64,000 nucleotides of DNA from Canna indica. Its lineage: Eukaryota; Streptophyta; Magnoliopsida; Zingiberales; Cannaceae. The stretch's first letter is position 1. Each line of letters begins with the position of its first letter. The stretch lies in contig CP136890.1 in assembly GCA_034359265.1 (NCBI GenBank), positions 63,985,501 to 64,049,500 of the forward strand, read 5' to 3'. The notes under the pieces are model-generated. The model did no database searches and was not told the origin of the DNA. It saw only the letters and a list, made by a program, of their open reading frames with translations. Positions 57,839 to 64,000 of the stretch are shown in pieces. A program made the position numbers and the translations under genes.

Positions 57839-59017
57839 AAATTTTCTTGGCACAAATGGCATGAAATAGATGCTTGTGTAAGGTGCCGATTTCAACCAGT
57901 GGCGCCTAGCGCTGATTTCCAATTGGAAATTGGTGCCGGTTATTCATTGATGACAGGTTTTAATTTTCCTTGCTTACGTAGTCCCACGTTGAGTATATAA
58001 TTTTTTAATCATGATCAGAGTTTCTTTAAGTGATTCATTAGTTCACTTAATCTAGGTTTCTAAACATTAATTCATGTATAATCCATATTAACATGAAATA
58101 GAAAAATACTAAACAGCTATTGTTTAGTCTCACATCATTTAAAATAAAAAAATATCCAATATGGATATCGACCCTTGTAGCCAAATACTTCCTTTACTTC
58201 AGTTTTTTGCTCTCATTTATTCAAAATGCCTAAATTTACATTCAAGCTCCTGGAGTGTCAATTTTTAATTAAATTATAATAGTGAAGGTGGAGGCTCGTG
58301 GTAAATAGTAAAAATATTTCCTGCATTATGATTAATTTGTAATTATTTTTCAAAATTTTGAAATTAGATAAAAAAATAACTAATATTTATGAAACTAACA
58401 AAAATATATTTTTGTTAACTCATGTATTTATTTAACATCTTTTTTTAAATGATACATAAATATTAAAAGATAAATAAAAAAATTAATTAATAAATTAATA
58501 AATTAAAAATTATGAAATATTAATTGCTCGAAAAATTAATTAGAAAATAAATTTGCAATTAACATTTCTTATTTTTAAATTTATTAATTTTTTAATTAAA
58601 TTATTTATTTTTTAATATTTGAACTAATAAAAAGATATCATGTGTCATTTTTAAAAAGATTATATTAAATAAATAACATTGAGTTAATAAAGAATGTATT
58701 TTTGTTAATTTCATAATATTAACTCTTTTTTGTCTTATTCCAAAGTTCATGAAAGATAATTATAAATAAGTCATAGTTCAAATAAGAGATAATTACCATT
58801 AAAGTTTTTGGTATTTACCCTTTAAATAAAGATGAGACCCTTTATGATACATTTTTCAAATTGTATTGTCTTATCAGACATACTCTTAATAATGCGACTT
58901 TTACTATGGATTCTTTTTGGCTGCGTAAGAAAATAATTAATTGGCTAAAGTACTATTTATCTATACGTACACAAGCTGAATTCAATGCGTATATACTTCT
59001 GGTTTTCCTAAAGCACT
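57839..59017. other. AT-rich intergenic DNA
   Basis: No gene or element seen. There is a local inverted repeat around 58380-58720 (ATAATTAATATTTATGAAA / TTTCATAATATTAACTC and MTGTATTT-GTTAA words), so an old inverted-repeat MITE is possible. Confidence 0.45.
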
Positions 59018-59025
59018 ATTAAGAA

Positions 59026-59566
59026 TAGGGCTGACAACGGATCGGACACGGTGCGGATACTGGATTATCCGTATCCGCACCGCACCCCATATCCGTCCAT
59101 CCGTATCCGCACCGTATCCGCTACGAATGTGAATATGGATATCCATATCCGCACCGCTTCAAATACGGATATCCGCACCGCATCCGTATCCGTACCGTAT
59201 TTAATAAAAATATATTAAAATAATATATTTAATTTAAAAAATCAATAAACTACCAATTCATTGATCCAAAATAAATATATAATATACTTCAAAATTCATC
59301 TTGACATAAAATTACCATAAAGCTCTTATATATATTAATAACTTATATGGGCAAAATAGTAATTCAGAGACGCGGATAGGCGGTGCGGATACGGTACAGA
59401 TACGGTGCGGATCCACAGCCATATTCGTATCCGCACCATATCTGTGCGGATATAAAATTTCTAAATTCGTATTCGTATTCATATCCATTTTTACTTGCGG
59501 ATATGAATCGGATACGGTGCGGATGTAATTTTTAGTTAGCGGATGCGGATAAAATTGTCACCCCTA
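59026..59566. mobile_element. 541-bp hAT-type MITE
   Basis: Starts TAGGGCTGACAACGGATCGG and ends ATTTTATCCGCA inverse ...GTCACCCCTA, with the exact 8-bp duplication ATTAAGAA (59018-59025 and 59567-59574). Both subterminal regions consist of short ATCCGCACCG / CGGTGCGGAT repeats in both orientations. No coding sequence. Confidence 0.88.
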
Positions 59567-59574
59567 ATTAAGAA

Positions 59575-60145
59575 GTTTCAAGTGTACAAGTTTTTGCTTA
59601 ATTGTTATTGCTGAACCAAAATCAATTGACGAGCCTTGAATCAATAGATAATCGGATGTTTACATGAATCAGGATGGAAGATTTGGGTATGACAAATAAA
59701 TTAGTCAACCAATGGTTTTTAGTGGTAGACTGTTTCAAATTTGGTTCTACTTAAAGTTTTTTTAAAAATTTAATTACATGGACCAAATTGGATTTGTTAT
59801 ACCTAATCCTGGATTAGAAAATCATGCAAGCAACCATAAACAATTCTGAAGTATCCATCTTCTAATTGCGCTTCATTTTTAACTCCAGAATGAGAAAGGA
59901 GAGGACTATCCATCGTCCTAATCTATAACCAAATCTTTAACAAGGTAAGATTCAGATAATATTCTAATGAATAATGTTAGAACTATATAAACAAAAGGCA
60001 TCTAAAGAAGTGGGATCATAATCATAACGTTCATATACAATTAGATCCATCAATACTTTGTGAATTTATAGTTTAAGAAATGAATATTTCATTTCAAAAA
60101 ACAATATAATAAATGAATAATCAACTAAAGAATAATTATTTCCCA
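59575..60145. other. Intergenic DNA downstream of the receptor kinase
   Basis: No gene, repeat array or element ends recognised. Confidence 0.5.
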
Positions 60146-60437
60146 TGTTATTGAACACGGACCAGACCGGCCATTTTGATTGCAAACCGGCTATCAGATC
60201 CAGTCTTATCATGCCCAAAAACCGGATTGGTCGGAAATCAGTCAGAACTGATCAAAACTGACTAAACCGAGTGCAAATCAGTTGACCCAGTCAAATCCAA
60301 TTCAATTGACCAGGATATTTTTATATTTTTCTTAATTTGCAAATTATTCATTTTATCATTTGGATTGGTTGATCCGGTTGACCTGACCAAACGGATGACC
60401 CAACCAATTCAGTTGTCGTCCGGGTTTAAAAACATTG
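60146..60437. mobile_element. Small inverted-repeat element (GACCGG type)
   Basis: TGTTATTGAACACGGACCAG on the left corresponds to the inverse of GTCCGGGTTTAAAAACATT on the right. The inside is made of GACCGGTT, TTGACC and AACTGAT words. This resembles plant non-autonomous elements with GTTTAAACCCGGAC ends. No target duplication was confirmed. Confidence 0.45.
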
Positions 60438-61105
60438 CAACAAAACAGTTGAAAAAAATGTTTTTGTGCCTGCAGGTTATGAAAATTAAAGACTGTCTGA
60501 AAAAGGTTATGAAAGTGAGAGAGCTTCTTTTAAGTCAGAAGATAACATGGCAGTAGTATTTGTACTTCTAATAGCAGGATTCTCTTATTCTGAAGTTACA
60601 GTTCATAGAACTCCCAACATCATATCCAAAACACAAGTAGATAAGAAGAAAATAACTAAAAGTCCAAAACGGAGGTGATTCAGGATATATCATTAAGTAT
60701 ATGAAACAAGTGAAGGTGGTTTAGGAGACATTGTTATGCAGCGTCTGGAACAAGATGATACAATCAAGACTTCAAACACTAGGTTGATAACTGTTTTTGA
60801 CTATCTTTTACAGAAAATACTGTATGGTATACCAATCTGTACCATCTGATATCACTCATAAACAAAAAAGAAAAAAAGATAACAAGAAAATGAGCAGTAT
60901 ACTTAGTAATACCAAACCATGTGGTTCATTACTTACATATTCTGATCATGGGACTACTTTTGCTCATGCAACTAGGATACATCAATATAAAATGACAGAA
61001 AAATCTGAAAGGAAAACACCAAACCCTTCTATGCAGCAACATGAAAACATTATGAACAAACAACCATTTACAAGTGCACTACAAGCATTAACTAAGCAAA
61101 TTATC
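60438..61105. other. 3' flank of the receptor kinase gene
   Basis: Likely includes the 3' untranslated region of the minus-strand gene next to 61105. I cannot fix the poly(A) site; AATAAA-like signals in minus orientation are not distinct. No other gene seen. Confidence 0.45.
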
Positions 61106-63610
61106 TCACCTCCCTTCAGAATTGATCAATTGTGAGAAAACTTTATCCATTGAAGCATCTGTAAAATCATTTAAGGTGGAGGTATTAAATTCTGCAGTGC
61201 CATCTTCGGAGGCATTGATACTTCGAACCACCGGTGAAAGTTCAGGAATGCGATTTACGCTATTAATCTCAGATATGTCAGAATCAGCCTCTTGAAGCTG
61301 CAGCGTATACTCCAAATTCCAAAGTACATCTCCAATTAAGGGACGTTGAGCACCATAATCTGCCAGGCATTTTTCGATCGTCTCTCCAAATTTCCGAAGA
61401 GATGAGGGCCTAATAGTTCCTACAATTCGTGGATCAACAATTTGTCCCAACTCTCCCTTCTTCTGCCACTTCATCCCCCACTCTGCTAAATTCACCATCT
61501 CTCTTGGTAATGTGGGATCAATGACTGGTCTTGCACAGATAACTTCAAGTAAAACCACTCCAAATGAGTAAACATCAGATTTTTCTGTTAGCTTTTGCCT
61601 TCTGAAGTACTCAGGATCAAGATACCCAAAACTACCTTTTACTGCAGTACTGACATGAGTCTGATCCATCTCTGGTCCAATCTTTGACAAGCCAAAGTCT
61701 GAAACCTTTGCCAAGAAATTCTCATCAAGTAGAATATTTGCAGATTTCACATCCCGGTGGATGATAGCTGTTGCTGAGCTTGTATGAAGGTAATGGAGTC
61801 CTCTTGCTGATCCAATACAGATTTCTAACCTCTGTTTCCAGCTAAGAGAAGGAAGAGTAGAGCCATAAAGGTGGCTCTTAAGAGTCCCCTTTTCCATGTA
61901 TTCATAGACAAGAATCATCTCATTCTTTTCATCGCAATAGCCTATAAGAGACACCAGATGACGGTGGCGCAATCGTGATAACAATTCAATTTCATTGTGG
62001 AACTCTTTAAGACCTTGTTTGTGTTTTGTATTCCCTCTCTTCACTGCCACTTTTGTCTTGTCTTTTAACACCCCCTTGTAGACCTTTCCAAACCCACCAA
62101 TTCCAATCAGCCAACTTTCATCAAAGTTGTTTGTCGCCACTTGTAGCATGAAAAAAGGGAAGCGGTAACCTAAGTTTCCATTCTGCTCAGAAGTAAAAGC
62201 AGTTCCAATAGAGGTTCTATCAGCTGAGCTATGGGAATTCAAGTCATCAATGGAGAAAGGTGTCCAAGTTCCAGAGTACTTCTTAATTGTTGGCCTCCTT
62301 CTCCTAAACACCAAGAAAAGGACAACAACAACAACAACAATTACAATGGCAAGCGACCCAATGACTGAGCCCAATATGATGCCTAAGTTTTTCTTTGAAT
62401 CAGTTGGTGTCACAACGAACACAGAACCAATGGAGAAATTTATCTTCATAATCTCCAGCCCATTTAGGATGCCATTAGGAGGAATAGGGCGGGATGAATT
62501 AGGGGTTGAAGGACTAATATCAATAAGAAGCTGATTGGATGCATCACTTGCATCCAAAAGAAAATCTGTATAGTAAGCTGTAGCCAAAGCTGTAAATAAC
62601 TTATTATCAAGCTCAAAATTTGTAAGTATAGGCCATCTGTTAACACTAACATTAAACTCAAGCATATTAGGTGCTGCACTGACTACATCACAGAAATGAA
62701 ACCTCATCAAGTATCCAAAATTAGGATCCACATCAAGTTTCCACGTCATCTTGATTTGTGCATCAGAATTATTTGCAGGAGCCAACTCCCTTACAGTTTT
62801 ATATACGATCTCAGGGGCAGTGTCAGTAGGAAATTGTGGCGGAAAGTAAATAGCTCCAGAAAAAGTAAAATTCTTAGATCGACTACCATCCTCTAGAAAT
62901 TTTGCATCTCTTTCCCATGTTCTCCACAAGCTATCATCATTTGGAAGGACCTGTTGGCCACCAACATTGAGCCGATAAACTGTCTCCAATGCCTGTCCTG
63001 ACAATTCCTGGGTTGTTTGCGTTCTAACTGTGGTTGCAGTAACTCTAAATACATCATCAGGGACTGAGATAACTTCTATAGCATTCACAAATGCAAAAGA
63101 ACTGCTTCCTGATGGTGCAAAGGAAATAATCAAGTTGTCACGAGTAATATCTAATGAGAATTCCTTCATTGAGAGATTCACTGGGGGCTGGAAATTGTTG
63201 AGGAGAAGAACATCTTGCGTTGATACACTAAAAGTTGCAGTAGTCATGTTGTAATCCCCATGTACAAATGGGAAGAAATACAAGCGGACAAAGTGCCTGC
63301 CTTGCTCGTTGATTGAAAAAGAGTATGACGATGGTCCAGTGAAGATCCTAGCAGTTTTGTAGAGGGCTGACATGCCCGAAGACGACCCTGGGTTTAGCGT
63401 GGTGCTTGCTAGGATGTCCGTCGGGGTCGTCAGTATCGAAGAAAGGGATGAATCAGCAACAAAGTTCCTGTTATTGATGTTTGTGCTGATTGAAGACCCA
63501 CAATCAATCAGATAGTTGTCTGTGATTGTGGGGATGGAGGCATAGCAGACCCACTGAATTGATATGATAATAGCGATAATGAGGCCCAGTTCATGGATCC
63601 CAACAGCCAT
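61106..63610 (-). CDS. Malectin-like receptor kinase, CrRLK1L family (At5g24010-like)
   Basis: Intronless CDS of 834 codons from ATG (63608-63610) to TGA (61106-61108). Order: signal peptide (about 1-25, hydrophobic LIIAIIISIQWVCYA); malectin-like ectodomain (about 30-385; LIDCGS, RHFVRLYFFPF, YRLNVGG, FGYLMRFHFCD, GLEIMKI); TM helix (about 410-435, poly-Ile/Val); cytosolic kinase (about 490-775). Kinase motifs: GIGGFG loop (503-508), VAVK lysine (524), HRD (618-620, an RD kinase), DFG (638-640), activation segment THVSTAVKGSFGYLDPEY. All catalytic residues are present. The family senses RALF peptides or cell-wall state and controls growth. Kinase text resembles Arabidopsis At5g24010, from memory. 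The length is usual for the family. An in-frame TTG lies just before the ATG but is not a plausible plant start. Confidence 0.93.
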   Translation of the reverse strand: MAVGIHELGLIIAIIISIQWVCYASIPTITDNYLIDCGSSISTNINNRNFVADSSLSSILTTPTDILASTTLNPGSSSGMSALYKTARIFTGPSSYSFSINEQGRHFVRLYFFPFVHGDYNMTTATFSVSTQDVLLLNNFQPPVNLSMKEFSLDITRDNLIISFAPSGSSSFAFVNAIEVISVPDDVFRVTATTVRTQTTQELSGQALETVYRLNVGGQQVLPNDDSLWRTWERDAKFLEDGSRSKNFTFSGAIYFPPQFPTDTAPEIVYKTVRELAPANNSDAQIKMTWKLDVDPNFGYLMRFHFCDVVSAAPNMLEFNVSVNRWPILTNFELDNKLFTALATAYYTDFLLDASDASNQLLIDISPSTPNSSRPIPPNGILNGLEIMKINFSIGSVFVVTPTDSKKNLGIILGSVIGSLAIVIVVVVVVLFLVFRRRRPTIKKYSGTWTPFSIDDLNSHSSADRTSIGTAFTSEQNGNLGYRFPFFMLQVATNNFDESWLIGIGGFGKVYKGVLKDKTKVAVKRGNTKHKQGLKEFHNEIELLSRLRHRHLVSLIGYCDEKNEMILVYEYMEKGTLKSHLYGSTLPSLSWKQRLEICIGSARGLHYLHTSSATAIIHRDVKSANILLDENFLAKVSDFGLSKIGPEMDQTHVSTAVKGSFGYLDPEYFRRQKLTEKSDVYSFGVVLLEVICARPVIDPTLPREMVNLAEWGMKWQKKGELGQIVDPRIVGTIRPSSLRKFGETIEKCLADYGAQRPLIGDVLWNLEYTLQLQEADSDISEINSVNRIPELSPVVRSINASEDGTAEFNTSTLNDFTDASMDKVFSQLINSEGR

Positions 63611-64000
63611 CAAAACGCAACCTATAATGGATTATAGTCTAAATTTATTTGAAGAACATAAAGGGAAGTAGAAGAAAAGAGAAAACTACTCTGAAAAAGA
63701 AAGAAAGTTGAGCAAGGACATGAAATCAAATGAAACAAAGGGGGAAAAGTGATCTTGGAATTTACGTAGAATTCTATTCTCCTAATTCACGCTACAGAAA
63801 CAAAATGAAGAAGCAATTAATTTATCCTGAAAAGGTCAACATAAAATCCGATTTTGATTCACCATACGACCAAGGAAACCAATATTATCTTCGTATTTTT
63901 AAGGAAAGGGGTAAGACTGCAAGAACTGGAACAGTGATTACGTGGCACAAGCAAAGACTACCTCAAAGAAAACAAAGCAATGATTTCACTCTACGAAAGA
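63611..64000 (-). promoter_or_regulatory. 5' region of the receptor kinase gene
   Basis: Leader and promoter-proximal DNA. A TTATAG acceptor-like end lies 12 bases upstream of the ATG, so a 5'-UTR intron is possible. No clear TATA box or element seen. The gene's promoter would extend beyond the window. Confidence 0.4.

Noticed and set aside
57839..59017. A definite inverted-repeat MITE around 58380-58720
   Set aside because: The arms are AT-rich and imperfect, and neither ends nor target duplication could be fixed by eye.

Overview
This window is a repeat-dominated piece of a flowering-plant nuclear genome. The evidence is the density of plant transposon superfamilies (CACTA/En-Spm, Mutator-like, hAT, Ty1-copia, LINE), plant introns, fragments of plant genes (filament-like plant protein, NIP aquaporin, ribosomal protein L5) and one intact plant receptor kinase. 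The species cannot be named from the sequence. No tRNA, rRNA, CRISPR or bacterial feature was seen.

Layout. (1) 1-1422: AT-rich DNA with an (AT)n tract, then a LINE reverse-transcriptase zinc-binding remnant. (2) 1426-25841: a nest of CACTA transposons inside that LINE, closed by the target duplication GTT. The outer element (CACTA-1) carries a broken minus-strand accessory transposase gene, itself hit by a MULE-like insertion (3036-4567). Inside CACTA-1 lies a second element in plus orientation (CACTA-3, only its right end at 24018 recognisable). It has a truncated TNP2 gene, a PF03004-type gene, and captured host fragments: FPP, RPL5 and NIP. A third element (CACTA-2, 7560-14506, duplication TAG) is inserted in that TNP2 gene. 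A solo LTR (19895-22304, duplication TTGAT) sits further right. (3) 25845-34162: the LINE 3' part, AT-rich DNA, a second solo LTR (27010-29872, duplication CCCGA), and an almost entirely palindromic MULE (30370-33947, 9-bp duplication TTAAAATTA) whose left arm received CACTA-4 (30722-33141, duplication ATG), a deletion derivative of the CACTA-2 family. (4) 34171-37354: a hAT element (8-bp duplication ATGAAAGG) with a decayed transposase. (5) 38515-56909: three nested copia-type elements. A candidate old LTR holds a gag-only element (39573-56848, duplication CGGCC), whose 5' LTR was entered by a full-length gag-pol element (47555-56631, duplication GTGCA), all transcribed leftwards. (6) 57000-60440: small non-autonomous DNA elements. 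(7) 61106-63610: the only intact host gene, a minus-strand intronless malectin-like receptor kinase of the CrRLK1L family.

The window therefore records ordered insertions. Eight insertions are supported by exact flanking duplications that I read directly: 3 bp for three CACTAs, 5 bp for four LTR elements, 8 bp for hAT and 9 bp for MULE follow the family rules (nine cases in all, plus a 541-bp hAT MITE). The most interesting features are the gene-capturing CACTA complex, the palindromic MULE, and arrays of the GGTCGACC palindrome just upstream of the TATA box in the LTRs of two related copia families, one of which lacks pol. No clearly new kind of genetic system was found.
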